Of a DNA stretch of 64,000 bases, positions 33,590 to 44,587 are shown piece by piece. How positions within the stretch are numbered: the first letter of the stretch is position 1; the number at the start of each line of letters is the position of its first letter. The notes beneath the pieces were generated by a model. The model had not been told where the DNA came from. It searched no databases and worked only from the letters and a program-made list of their open reading frames with translations. The stretch is taken from the NCBI GenBank assembly GCA_017163975.1, contig JAFFSR010000365.1, positions 372,001 to 436,000 on the forward strand. The letters run 5' to 3'. Position numbers and translations under genes: made by a program. The stretch comes from Anastatus disparis. Lineage: Eukaryota; Arthropoda; Insecta; Hymenoptera; Eupelmidae.

Positions 33590-35235
33590 TAGTCTGTTAA
33601 CTTTTTTTTCTGTTACTAAATTGTCTGTTGAAGTAACAAACAAGGATGTGAAGATTTAACAGACTTGATGTCAGTTGATTCTGAAAATGTCCGTAACAAA
33701 CAACTAGAACAGATAGTCCAGGGGCAAACTACATAAGTCTTGGTCGATCGAGGTCCTCAATTCTACCCAGGTTTTTTTTATATATTTTGACCAGCTGAAT
33801 TTGAATTTTTTTGGGTAGAAAGTCTGAAAATGGCGCATTTAATAATTATTAACAATTTTTATAAACAAATTATAAAAATGCGCTTAAAAAAAAAAAATTT
33901 TATCATATTTTTTAATTAATTTTGAGTAAAAAAGGTTCTCATGAACATATTGCTAAAATGCACTGAATCGGCAGAAAACAAATCGCAAAGTTTGAAAAAA
34001 CGCGATTTTTCAAAAAACGGTACTTTTTGAGCGATTGAGAAGCGGTCGGAACCATTTGCCGCTTGGTGGCGCTGCAAGAGAGAGAAGAATATAAAATATT
34101 TTTTTATACACGGATTTAAAATTTATTAAGACACCTATATAATATACCTCTAATGTTGTCAATAACTCTTGCCATATATATGTAGAATAATTATTGATGC
34201 TAATCTTGTTTAAAAAGTCTAAAATATTTTTGTAAAGCGAAAAATGCTGCGCATAATAGAGTCGATGTAAACATGTGTATTTTTCTTTAATGCGACAGAG
34301 AAAGTAATACCAAAGAATGATGAATACATATGCTCACGCCGGCTCTATCTCGCGCTGCATTTTTCGCTTTACAACAATATTTTAGACTTTTCAAACAAGA
34401 TTAGCATCAATAATTATTCTACATATATATGGCTAGAGTTATTGACAATATTAGGGGTATATTATTGTTTCAGTAAATTGTAAATCGCTGAATAAAAATT
34501 ATTTTACATTTTTGTCTCACCTGACCGCAGCGCCTCCATGCGGCAAATAGTCCCAGCCGCCTCTTAATGGGGAATGTAATCATTATAAATACGGTCGCTA
34601 ACTACTGTAATCTTTAAGTTTATATTTTAATAAACAATTTAAGCTATTGTGAGTTAAAATGAAATCAGTAAAAGCTGAGCTATAGGCTGTCAAAGTTTTG
34701 AAAAATCGCGTTTTTTTAAACTGCGATTTTTTTCGACCGATTCAGTTCATTTTAGCAATATGTTCATGAGAACCTTTTTTACTTAAAATGACTTAAAAAT
34801 AAAAAATTTTTTTTTTTTTTTTTGAAAAAACGCATTATTATAATTTGTTTATAAAAATTGTTAATAATTATTAAAATTATATCATTGTAAATATCACGAA
34901 AGCTATTCATTAGACAATGAATATCATATTATAAACGAATATAATATTATATATGATATAATAAAAAACGTTCTTTCTAATATTTCTTGAGTTCTTGTAC
35001 ATTCATTAATTTAAACGTGAATTTAAATAAATAAAACTATACATAAAACGTGTATGTATGTGTACGGAAAACAAGACCAAAAAAAGTTTTAGTATATTGA
35101 CAGACAATATCTGTAATTTATAAGTGAAATTTTAACAGACATTTGTTTGTTAAATCCTTTAAAGACATTTTGTCTGTTAAAGTAACACACATTTTTGTCT
35201 GTTAACTGGTTTTAACAGATTTTGTCTTTAATATT
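33590..35235. mobile_element. Nested hairpins with TCTGTTAA-rich outer arms
   Basis: Three layers are visible. Outermost: TCTGTTAACTTT / TTTGTCTGTTAA motifs at 33595-33720 and 35130-35225. Middle: arms 33830-34025 and 34685-34885 sharing GGTTCTCATGAACATATTGC and AAACGCGATTTTTC inverted. Innermost: family B copy 2. Each layer is centred on about 34.3 kb, as if elements inserted into the loops of older hairpins. Confidence 0.65.
34035..34567. mobile_element. TTAA hairpin element, family B copy 2
   Basis: Flanked by TTGA (34035-34038, one change from TTAA) and TTAA (34564-34567). Ends read GAAGCGGTCGGAACCATTTG and GAGGCGGCTGGGACTATTTG inward, followed by GCCGCTTGGTGGCGCTGC and its partner. Long arms with TTGTAAAGCGAAAAATGC close around 34310. 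Confidence 0.8.
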
Positions 35236-35835
35236 TCTAACTGTGAATAAACTAATAGCCACAGCTGTTTCAATTTTTCTTCATTTCTATAAGAGAAAAA
35301 AGGACTTTTCTCCTCTATTTTTTACTTCTTCAGGTGCTAAAACATAAAACTTAATAACAATTGATATTAGTTTTTTAATGATTAAAAATTTCTAAATTCA
35401 TCAACAATACATTAAAAAAACATCACCTAAAACAATACATTTTAGGCGTAACAATAAAAACAAAAAATGAAACTTACAAGTATTAAACATGTGGTATTAC
35501 ATAACTGTCAAACTATTTTTGTTTGATATAAATATATAATAATAGATATTTCTATTAATAATAAAAATTTTCGCAAGTTATACAAATCCTTAACATAGGT
35601 AATTTAGGTGAGTTACGTTTGCACAAAGTGACTAGCAAGTGTGTTTCTTTATGTACTTGGTATTTGATTCAAGATTTTGACTCACATGAATGAATTTGAT
35701 TTAATTATATTTAATCTCATTTAACAATTATTGCGTTTTATTGTAAATAATTTATTCTTGAAACCGTTTTATCAAAAAAATTAATTTCTTTTTAGTAATT
35801 CAACTATGTATTTATTATATACGTTGTTTAATTTT

Positions 35836-36081
35836 TCAGTGTCGTGTATTATTGCAATTTTTATATTTTTTAATATGTATCATTTCTGATAGCAATCTTT
35901 TTTGATAATTGCATTCAATGTCTAATATGTTTGAGGTTCCTATGTTTGTATCAAAGCTATAGCCAGAATTTTTACTGTGTATAACCAACGCAGATTTGTC
36001 TCTATTATGTTTCAAATCACTTATATGTTGTAAATAAAGAAAAATTGAAACAGATACTGCTATTAGTTTATTCAGTTTCTT
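35836..36081 (-). pseudogene. C-terminal piece of a GIY-YIG endonuclease from a retroelement
   Basis: The minus strand reads HISDLKHNRDKSALVIHSKN, SGYSFDTNIGTSNILDIECN and YQKRLLSEMIHIKKYKNCNN. This resembles the tail of GIY-YIG domains that follow the reverse transcriptase in Penelope-like and related insect elements (H...GH.FDW.N..ILD.E..Y..R...EM..I). The GIY and YIG motifs are not seen. It lies inside the Helitron, in opposite orientation. Family assignment is from memory. Confidence 0.45.
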
Positions 36082-36141
36082 AAAAAAATTTTTAGCTGTT
36101 GTCAGCTGCTCAAGAATAATATAATTATTGATTGATGAAGA

Positions 36142-36186
36142 GAAGTTTTTGATCATGGTCAGTTGTATGCTGCGATGTCTAGAGTT
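36142..36186 (+). pseudogene. Helitron helicase motif VFxHGQLYxAxSRV
   Basis: Fifteen codons read EVFDHGQLYAAMSRV, the final conserved motif of Helitron helicases (VF.HGQLYVA.SRV), followed by a stop. It shows that the Helitron at 32811 resumes after the inserts. Confidence 0.75.
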
Positions 36187-36494
36187 TGATCTTATATCCT
36201 ACATGCCAAAGAACTAATATAAATATTGAAAATTATGTATGTAAAAAATTATATTGAAAATTTTTTTTAATTTAATTTTTTTATTTTTTGATGACACATT
36301 AAAGGCACTTCGTACTGTTTGATTTTAAGGTTCATTATTTTAGTTTTTATTTAAAATTAATTTTTGATAGATGACTACTCATCATTTTTTTAAAAACAAT
36401 AAAATTGCTACAAAAATAATTTCGTTTATTAAAATTACTTATCATGTTTATAGATGTTATTATATCCATAGTTGACCCCGGAGTATAAATTTGT

Positions 36495-36524
36495 TGCGCG
36501 CTTCGCGCGCATGAATGTCGCTAG
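36495..36524 (+). mobile_element. Helitron 3' terminus (plus strand)
   Basis: A 7-bp stem TGCGCGC, loop TTC, GCGCGCA, then nine bases and CTAG before T. Paired with the helicase remnants it marks the 3' end of the element. Confidence 0.8.
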
Positions 36525-36529
36525 TTTCT

Positions 36530-37065
36530 TAAAATATATAAAATTCGTGTTTCATATGAAATATTACTGTTACTTTTCAGTTATGATCTCATAGCTGTTA
36601 TATCTCTAAACTCAAACAGAAATGTTTCTAAAAATATATAAAATGAGTTTTTCAATTGGAATATTCCAGAAAATATATAAAATGCGTGTTTCATATGAAA
36701 TATTTCTGTTATTTTTCAGATGTGATCTTGCCACCTTAACATCTCTAAAATCTAACAGAAATATTTCTTAAAATGTGTAATGTAGGTTTTTCATTAGAAA
36801 CATTCCTTTCACCTTTCAGATTCGATATTTCATCAGTAACATTTCTATAATCTAACCAAAATGTTTCTTAAAATATATGAAATTCGTATTTTATGTGAAA
36901 TATTTTTACCTTTCAATATGATCTTATAGTTGTTATATCTCTAAACTCAAACAGTAATGTTTCTCAAAATATATTTTTAATGGTAATATTTTTGCGACTT
37001 TTCAATGGCTATGTTGCACATGAGAAATTTCTGTAATCTCACAAAAGTATTTCTTAAAATATTGA
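36530..37065. repeat. Tandem array of about 110-120 bp units, related to 28440-28812
   Basis: About five degenerate units with AAAATATATAAAAT, GTGTTTCATATGAAATATT, CTTTCAGATGTGATCTT and TCTAACAGAAATATTTCTTA. Starts directly after the Helitron end. Confidence 0.75.
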
Positions 37066-37254
37066 TTTATAATTATCAAATGATATATGTTATAAAAAAT
37101 TAATTAATTATTTTTCAAGTTATTATTCCAATGTTTAAGATTCTACATTATTCCTTTGTATATAAAATATGTTTGAATATGTAAAAAAAATTTATCTAGC
37201 TTAATTATTAATTCTACAGTATTTGAATTTATCTATACATTTATTTATTCCCTA
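37066..37254. other. AT-rich spacer, no gene seen
   Basis: Nothing recognisable. Confidence 0.4.
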
Positions 37255-38530
37255 GTGGAAATGGATATTGCACGAAATTGTTTGTAAGTGTTTGAAACTG
37301 TTTATAACTATTTAAAAACGTCTGAATCGGGACACGTATATTAGCTATAGGCATTTATACGCAGTTTCAAACAATTATAAACCGTTATAAACATTTATAA
37401 AAAATTTTATAAAATCCCAAAAATATTCTATACATTTTTAGAAAAATTTTAAATGTGTGTAAAACTGTTTTTATTTGTATGATTTAATTTATAATTTTAT
37501 GTGATTGTTTAAAATAGTTTCATACAGATATAAACAATTTTACACAACTTTAAAATTCTTCTATAAGTACCCATATGGAAAAAATTTTTGGATATAATTG
37601 TAAATAACTGTTAATAACTGTAAATAAATGTAAATAAATGTAAATAACTGTAAATAACTGTGAAAAAGTGTTAAAAAATGTGGGGATTGAGACATAAATA
37701 ACAGTTATTTACAATTATTTACAATTATTTACTGTTATTTACACTTATTTACAGTTATTAACTGTTATTTACACTTATTAACTGTTATTTACACTTGTTT
37801 ACAGTTATTTATATTTATTTACAGTTATTTACATTTATTCACTTTTTTCATAGTTATTTACAGTTATTTACGATTATTTATAGTTTTTTACAATTATTTG
37901 CAGTTATTTACATTTTCGAAAATATTCACGAATTTATTCAATAATTTTATATATAGGCGAAAATTTTTAAAAATGTGAATAACTGTAAATAATTGTAAAA
38001 AACTATGGAAAATTGTAAATAATTGTAAATAATTATAAATAACTGTAAATAACTGAAAAAAACTGTAAATAACTTTAAATAACTATAAATAATTGTAAAT
38101 AATTATTAATAACATTAAATTATTCACTAATTCAAAAATTTTTGAAAATGTAAATAACTGTAAATAATTATGAATAATTGTAAATGATTATAAAAAACTG
38201 CAAATAATTGTAAATAATTGTAAATAATTGTAAATAATTGTAAATAACTGTTAATAACAGTTAATAACAGTTAATAACTGTAAATAACTGTAAATAATAG
38301 TAATTAATAGTAAATAATAGTAAATAACTGTAAATAACTATTATTTATGTCTCAATTCTGACATTTTTTAACAGTTATTTACAATTATTTACTATTATTT
38401 ACACTTTTCCACATAAATTATTTCCATATGGGTATTCTTTCAATGTCTCGATTCAAACATTTTCAAACTATTTTAAACAGTTATAAACAATTTTAATTAA
38501 TTATAAACATTTAGAAATATTTATAAGCAA
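37255..38530. repeat. Concentric palindromes of AACTGTTTATAA and TAAATAACTG units
   Basis: Outer arms (37260-37560 and 38440-38530) use units such as GAAACTGTTTATAACTATTT and their inverse. Inner arms, bounded by ACCCATATGGA at 37569 and TCCATATGGGT at 38423, are arrays of GTAAATAACT units that switch several times to AGTTATTTAC. At the switch points lie GTCTGAATCGGGACA (37319), GGGATTGAGACATAAATAAC (37684), ATTTATGTCTCAATTCTGAC (38343) and ATGTCTCGATTCAAAC (38441), variants of one motif. No coding sense. Confidence 0.8.
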
Positions 38531-38624
38531 TTAAAAACAATTTGTACAGTTCTAAAATTTACAGTCATATTAACTAGTTATAACAGTTATTAAACCTCTA
38601 ATTTTTAAAATGATTTTTTAACCA

Positions 38625-38785
38625 AATTATAAATAACTGAAAATAACTAAAAATAACTAGGATCAGCTGAAAACAGCTGGTATTTCTGTCTCGAAGTCAA
38701 CAGTATATAACAGTTACTTTTAGTTATTCTTAGTTATTTCCAGTTATTTACAGATATTCCCAGTTGCTTTCATTTTTTCCGCTAC
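38625..38785. repeat. Third palindrome of the same design
   Basis: Left arm TAAATAACTGAAAATAACT, right arm AGTTATTTCCAGTTATTTAC, with TTTCTGTCTCGAAGTCAACA at the switch point, again a GTCTCGA centre. Confidence 0.7.
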
Positions 38786-38849
38786 GATTAGTATATTGTA
38801 ATTTTTAAGACTGGTAAGCATCAATTCGTTAACGGTAGTGAGGGCTGAA

Positions 38850-39243
38850 AATGTTTGCAGTCACTTACACAGCAACTGAAAACTGGTCCGGCCATTTTCA
38901 AGTTACCTGCCTAGTAACTGGTAAATGACCGTACCAGTTACCACTTACTAGATAAGTAACTGGAACCTTTTGCAATCCTATATTTTACTAACCCCTATTT
39001 CCTTGCCATTTATTAACGATAACCATCACTAATGCTTGTTTAATAAAAATCCAACGGTTGTTGCAGACCAACACAAGCTAGTACCGGGTGGGCAACGGAT
39101 AAATGGTTGGACTATTTGCCAGTTAATTGCACCCTAGCTTGTCACTGATCAGACCATTTACTAATTACTTGCTCTGTAAGTGGTAACTAGTGCGAGTATT
39201 CTTAATTACTTGACCATTTTAAATGAAAAACCATTTTCTCATT
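38850..39243. repeat. GTAACTGGTAAATG minisatellite, copy 2
   Basis: Degenerate version of the 21300-21935 array (CTAGTAACTGGTAAATGACC, CCAGTTACCACTTACTAG), in opposite order relative to repeat R. Confidence 0.6.
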
Positions 39244-39244
39244 T

Positions 39245-39547
39245 ACAACTCTGATCCTAAGTGCGGACAACTTAAGCGGTTCGTTAAAATACTATGCATA
39301 ACAATTTATAAACAAACTTTCGACTTATAGTATTTTGAAGTTGGATTTACCGAGAGCAATATCTAATTTTTATTCAAAGTTTATAAAAAAATAACAATTT
39401 TAACTGATTTTTTATTTTACCAAAATTATTGTATGAAAATAGTTGTTGTGCGAACAAGACATTATATTTGTTTAAATTTTGAATTAAAAAAGATATCAAT
39501 AAAATAAAAACAGTAAAAATTGATTCTAAGAGCTCCGACATCCAGTT
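39245..39547 (-). repeat. Dispersed repeat R, copy 3 (inverted)
   Basis: Ends with GAGCTCCGACATCCAGTTAA, the inverse of the TTAACGGCATGTCGGAG start of the other copies. Contains GACATTATATTTGTTTAAAT and AAGATATCAATAAAATAAAA. Confidence 0.6.
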
Positions 39548-39739
39548 AATAAATAAAGTTTGCTACAAGGATTTAATTAACATGAAATTTATAATAGCGA
39601 TACTTTTAATTTATTGTACTTTCTATTGCAATTAATCTTTGGACTTTATGTAAGTAGACATCGAATTTTTCACTGTTATAAAATCAATGTGTTAGCATAC
39701 TAATAATGTGTTATCAAATTTCAATATGAATATCTGTAA

Positions 39740-40375
39740 ATAATCAAGTACACATTTTGCAATGTTTTTTCAAATGTTTTTGAAAGTTTACCAAAAACAT
39801 TGCAATAATTTTTTATGAAAGGTTTCTTGTAATGTTCCTAAAATTTTGCTGGAAACTTTGATGAAAGGTTTTTTGCAATATTAATATTCTCGGACAAAAC
39901 AATCTAGTTGGATTTTCCATGTGGGAAATCTAGCTGGGGAAGACTAGATTACAGCAGGATTCTGATGGATTATCCAGTTGGGATCTCCTTTTTTCCTAGT
40001 CAATATTTCCAGTAGTTTTAAGTTAGATGTTCGAGTAGATTTTCAGGCTATTTTCTGGTTTTCCATAAATAATTTAGTGGATTTTTTTTTATCTTTCCAT
40101 CTACTTTGAAGCGGGATTCCACCTTCCTCATTTTCTTTATATAGAATTTCTATCTATTTTATGTGGATTTCTCATTGTAAATACAGATCTCAATAACGTA
40201 AATTTCTATGCATAGTTCAATTTCAATATAAAAAAAAAGTAAAAATGAAAGTTGATTTTTGAAATTTTATCAAACTATTATGAGATAATGAATCATAATT
40301 ATGAGATTATAATCTCACAAGGGAAAAAACAAAAACGAGAAAAATATCGTAGTTAGCTCAACGATAAGTGGGAGG
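39740..40375. mobile_element. Partial copy of the foldback element at 15600-17660
   Basis: A short piece of TTTCATGAAAGG-type arm (39740-39890) is followed by about 480 bases (ATCTAGTTGGATTTTCCATG to GTAGTTAGCTCAACG) that match the spacer at 16060-16530 in the same orientation, including ATCTTTCCATCTACTT and GAAGCGGGATTCCACCTT. The right arm is missing. Confidence 0.7.
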
Positions 40376-40679
40376 CAGTAGAAGGGATATAAATTTTCAA
40401 TTCTACTTGAAAACTGATCACGCAAGTGAAAGCACCTTAGCGCTCGAAAATTGTTAATATCTCGGTACCTATGTAACTTGCAATAAAAATTATAATAACT
40501 ATTTGTAGTAATAAATAAATAATTTGCAATGGGGTTTAAAAATTGCAATTTTTTGATTGATCGATTGTTTTAGAACTGAAATCTCTATAATATGATACAA
40601 TTATACAATTATACAAAATAAGCAATAATAAGCCTCTTGCAAACAGCTAAAAATTTTTCAAGCAATTATCATTACAAAG
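40376..40679. other. AT-rich sequence, no gene seen
   Basis: A 77-codon frame at 40548-40315 on the minus strand overlaps the repeat end and shows no family features. I do not call it. Confidence 0.35.
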
Positions 40680-40905
40680 TAGTATATTACTCACCAAGGG
40701 TGGTGAAGAACTGGCAAGTTCATAGCACGTGTAAATTGCCACTCGAGCCGGAGGCGAGGGCAGCAAACGTATGCTAATGGATCGCCATTTTACCTCCCGT
40801 GGTGAGTATGCTATTACTTAGGCCATACCCAGGCCGAAAATACCACTTTTGTTTTTCGCAGCTGGGATGAAAATGGTACTTTCGGCCAGGGTATGGCGAA
40901 AAATA
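40680..40905. mobile_element. Double hairpin element, copy 2
   Basis: Same order as 24690-24905: CACCAAGGGTGGTGAAGAAC, TTCATAGCAC, CCTCCCGTGGTGAGTATGC, then GGCCATACCCAGGCCGAAAA and TTTCGGCCAGGGTATGGCGA. The internal segments differ, so the two are related but separate insertions. Confidence 0.65.
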
Positions 40906-41249
40906 GTAAAAAAATCAAGATTTCCAATATTGAGCAATATTATTGACAAATTTTTTATCCAATAATTTTTTATAGTAACTAATATTTTAAATCAAATAAT
41001 AAGGTCAAAGTCTCAACAACTGGTCTCTTAAGCACATGAAATATATTTCAATGAAATTAAATAACTTTAAACTCGTATTAATAACGGTAAGGCTTTTTTA
41101 TTTGAAAGAAAATTATTATTTTTAATTAACAATCCAAGCAAAAAGACATTTCAATGAGTATGAATTAAGAAATATCCATAATTTGTAACGGTAAATTACT
41201 ACACGTTACAAAAGAAATTAGATTTTTTAAATTCCAATTTAACTTTAAC
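40906..41249. other. AT-rich sequence, no gene seen
   Basis: Nothing recognisable. Confidence 0.4.
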
Positions 41250-41252
41250 TAA

Positions 41253-41862
41253 CAAGGAGATGCATTGCATTTGGGTCTTGGATTTTCTTCTAGCTTTGGG
41301 ATCTTTTTCTTACATAAAATCATGAAAAAGCCGCGTCCATTCGGTCCAACGCTCGATTTTTCCGAGTTATGAGCAGTTTTGTCTGTTTTGTTAAAAAATT
41401 GCATCTGCTTTATAATTTTACAATTTTGAACTACTTATTCTAGAGGTTTTACTGATGCATACAAATTGAGATTAAAACCTTTCGATTAAAAAAAAACGCG
41501 TCCAAAAGCTCGTTGTTAAAATTATGAAGGACGAAAATTAAAATTTCTGATAAAATGTGCATTTATTTTCTATGCATTTTCTGAGCTAAATATTTGCGCT
41601 ATTTTCATTCGCCATAACTTTAACGATGGCTTGGACAGTTTTTAATTGAAGGTTTTAATCTCAACAATATGCAACGTAAAACCTTCAAATAAGTAGTTCA
41701 AAACTGTAATTATGCAGATGCATTTTTCAACAAACAGACAAACTGCTCACTCGGAAAATCGAGCGTTACTGAATGGACGCGGCTTTTTCATGATTTTGTG
41801 TAAGAAAAAAGATCCCAAAGCTAGAAGAAAATCCAAGACCCAAATGCAATGCACTCTCCTTG
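41253..41862. mobile_element. TAA-flanked MITE with about 230-bp arms
   Basis: Ends CAAGGAGATGCATTGCATTT and its near-inverse (GCAATGCACTCTCCTTG), flanked by TAA at 41250-41252 and 41863-41865. The arms share GGGTCTTGGATTTTCTTCTA, AGCTTTGGGATC and CGCGTCCATTCGG inverted. A 3-base TWA duplication is typical of the PIF/Harbinger superfamily. A 62-codon frame at 41712-41900 is a by-product. Confidence 0.8.
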
Positions 41863-41957
41863 TAAGTCTAAGTAATTTTGTCAGAACACGGAGCTGCTAG
41901 AATTTATATCGAGTATGATATACTAACAACAACCCCGGCAAAGCTAGTTAGTATGTT

Positions 41958-42998
41958 AGATTGATATGCGACGGAGTATTTTTCCATCAGCTCGTTGCTG
42001 CGCGTCTCTCTCTCTCTCACCTGATCGAGAGACGCGATGCCGCTAGCACAGTTCTCCTTATTTTTGTTCGGTTTAACTTTCCTAGTTAAACCTATTAAAT
42101 ATTTTATATAGGAAAATATGTATTTTACTATAGTAGAAAAATAAGGACCGTGGAGGCGTCGGGGTAAGCAACGGATACAGGCTTATTATATGACATGCAT
42201 ATAGAGCAGACAAAATAAAGATTTTATATTTAAAAAGGATTTATTAAAAGTAATAAAGCAAAATACAAAATTAATATTTAAAACGCGAATGATTAAATGA
42301 AAATAACTAAGTAATATAATATTTTAATTACAGCAAAAATATTCTCTAGAAAGAGATAGCAATAGGGAGGGACGCGACGCGAGCTAAGATATCTCGTACG
42401 CTCGAACGCACGCTTGTTCTTTCTACGACAGAAGTTTCTTCGAGGCAAGAAACTTCTGGTTAACAAAATCTTATAACAACTTACAATACAGCGTAGAGGC
42501 CTCTTTCTCCGTGTAGCGAAAATCAATCGACGTTGGCCAACGGATGTAATATATATTACGCCTGATCGCTGCGACTCGTGAATCCAGCCAAAGTCGAAAT
42601 TATCTCCCGGTCGCTGCGACTCGTAGTGGACAGCCAAGACAGGTTGAACACAGCCTGGATAAGATACACGTGCCTCTTTCGATCGGAGATCTCCTTTTCC
42701 CTTTTTCTTACACAAAACTACGAACGACACTACACCAGCGAATTAATCGAGTAAAATTCGAATAAAGTCGAGAAATTAGATTAAGGTGCGCGCTTGTAGG
42801 CCGTTGAATCAAGTCTGACGCGCCGCGGCTTCTCTTCCTTCTCATGCACGTCGATTGACGCCTCACAATACTAGTATGTGACAGCGCTCGTGACAGCACG
42901 CCGAGTTAATTTAATTACAACAGCGCGCGGGATTCGAACACGGTAGAATACCGTGACAAATTATTAACTAATAAGATGTACCAATACGTGCGCTAACA
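41958..42998. mobile_element. GC-richer block, possible solo LTR
   Basis: A 1.04 kb block of higher GC than its neighbours starts TGTTAGATTG and ends CGCTAACA, so the termini are inverted (TGTTAG / CTAACA) as in LTRs. Contains GGTCGCTGCGACTCGT twice in close copies (42567, 42610), CT-rich runs, and a tRNA B-box-like TTCGAATCCCGCGCG on the minus strand near 42923. Flanking 5-mers do not match. Frames at 42730-42293 and 42899-42708 show no recognisable family. Confidence 0.35.
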
Positions 42999-43560
42999 AA
43001 ACAAGCATGTCCCGCTGTCCTAAAATATCGGTACTTAAAATTGGCCCCTATGTTATTCGTGCTATGAATAGATTAAATATTACCTGACAAAAATAATTGC
43101 ATTTATTAGAAAAAATTAAGTTTTTTAAATAATTGAATTATTTATTAGTTACATATTTATTTATTATAAAATAATATTGTTTTTATGAATTTATCTAAAA
43201 AAATTTTACTTTTTATAAACTTATTTTTATCAGTATTTTTTTGCAAACCTATCTATATTATTATATTTTACTTAGATTTTTTGTTAATATACGATATCCT
43301 GAGTAAAATCATTAAGTGAATAGCTAAATTGACATGTCAAAGATTACACGAAGTACAAGATATAGGACAACATTAGACAGGGCCGAACAAACAGATTGAC
43401 CAAAAGATGAACGGCTGCGATGTCTTAGGCACGAAAAATATGTATTGATTTTTAACTACTAAGATATGGTCACATAAAATTTAAATAAAAATTTTATACA
43501 TCCCAGATGTTTTTTAATTTTTCTACATAATGTGTGATCAGTTTTCAAGTAGTCGAAATT
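42999..43560. other. AT-rich sequence, no gene seen
   Basis: Nothing recognisable. Confidence 0.4.
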
Positions 43561-43574
43561 GATTAAAGATTTCA

Positions 43575-44290
43575 ATTAATATATTTATTCTAAATTAAAG
43601 CTGAACCTCGTAGTTTATTAAACGATTCTTGTTTAATTGATTTTGGAATCATAAGATAAAATAAAATGACTAAAAAGCAACTTTGAAAAGCTGAACCTTG
43701 TCATGTTCAAGATAGTTCTTATCGCTTGTTTTCGAAGTTGAATAAAAATTTTAATTATGATATTTATATTAAATTAAAGTTAAACCTTGTCGAGTGTTCG
43801 ACGGTTTGTGTTAAATTGATTTTAGAATCATAAGATAAAATAAAATGACTAAAAAGTAACTTTAAAAAGCTGAACCTTGTCGTATGCACGACGGTTCTTA
43901 TCGCTTTTTTTCGAAGTTGAATCAAAATTTTAATTAATAAATTCATTCTGAATTATAACTAATCCTTGTCGTTTATTAGACTGTTCTTGTTGAATTGATT
44001 TTAGAATTATAAGATATATCATAATGACTAAGAAAAACTTTGAAAAAGCTGAACCTTGTCAATTATACGACGGTTCTTATCGCTAGATTTTGAAGTTTGA
44101 ATAAAAATTTTAATTAAGAATATTTATTAAAGGTAAACCTCGACATTTATTCAACGGTTCATGTTTAATTTATTTTTAGAATTATTGCAAATTAAAATAA
44201 AATGGCTAAATAGCAACTTTGAAAAGCTGAACCTTGTCAAATGCACGACTATTCTTGTCGCTTGTTTCAAAGTTGATTAAAATTTTAAAT
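43575..44290 (+). repeat. Tandem array of about 179 bp units with a half-unit subrepeat
   Basis: GCTGAACCTTGTC recurs at 43690, 43869, 44048 and 44226. Half a unit away lies a related AAAGTTAAACCTTGTCGAG (43598, 43779, 43958, 44132). Each half ends in a variant of ACGGTTCTTATCGCTTG or TTGATTTTAGAATCATAAG. About four full units. Confidence 0.8.
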
Positions 44291-44587
44291 ACGGCAACGC
44301 AATAATTTTCTTTTTAAAGAATTTTATATTTTAAAAATAATCAAAAGAAGGATTGAGTTTATACAAACTGCTCGATATCCAAGCGTTCATTTGAGAATTT
44401 GGAAAGGTAAAAATTTTGTAGAGGACTTTGAGTAAATTATAAAATATATTAAAATTAATATTTTTATTCTTTTACTTTTACATCCATCCTTCGTAAGTGA
44501 CCGATGAGAGAGAAAGAGACGAGACGCTCCGACTACTTGGTAATTATCAGTCAATCTTTTGATGTGATGTGGTCATTAAGCTATTGT

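Larger units (their letters stand above)
32811..36524 (+). mobile_element. Helitron 3' half, opened by nested insertions
   Basis: The plus strand carries the C-terminal Pif1-type helicase part of a Helitron (32811-33189), then about 2.95 kb of unrelated inserts, then the continuing helicase motif EVFDHGQLYAAMSRV (36142-36186), and finally a 3' terminus with hairpin and CTAG at 36495-36524. The order and strand agree with one element. The Rep domain and 5' end were not found upstream. Confidence 0.75.

Noticed and set aside
36082..36156. Start of the 106-codon minus-strand frame as the N-terminus of a GIY-YIG protein
   Set aside because: Its first codons overlap the Helitron GQLY motif on the plus strand, so the apparent start is accidental; only the later part looks like GIY-YIG.
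42918..42960. tRNA gene suggested by TTCGAATCCCGCGCG on the minus strand
   Set aside because: Only the B-box and a short stem are present; no acceptor stem, A box or anticodon arm could be drawn.
41958..42998. Paired LTRs with the block at 47102-47944
   Set aside because: Ends and sequence differ (TGTTAG against TGTGAC), so they are not the two LTRs of one element.
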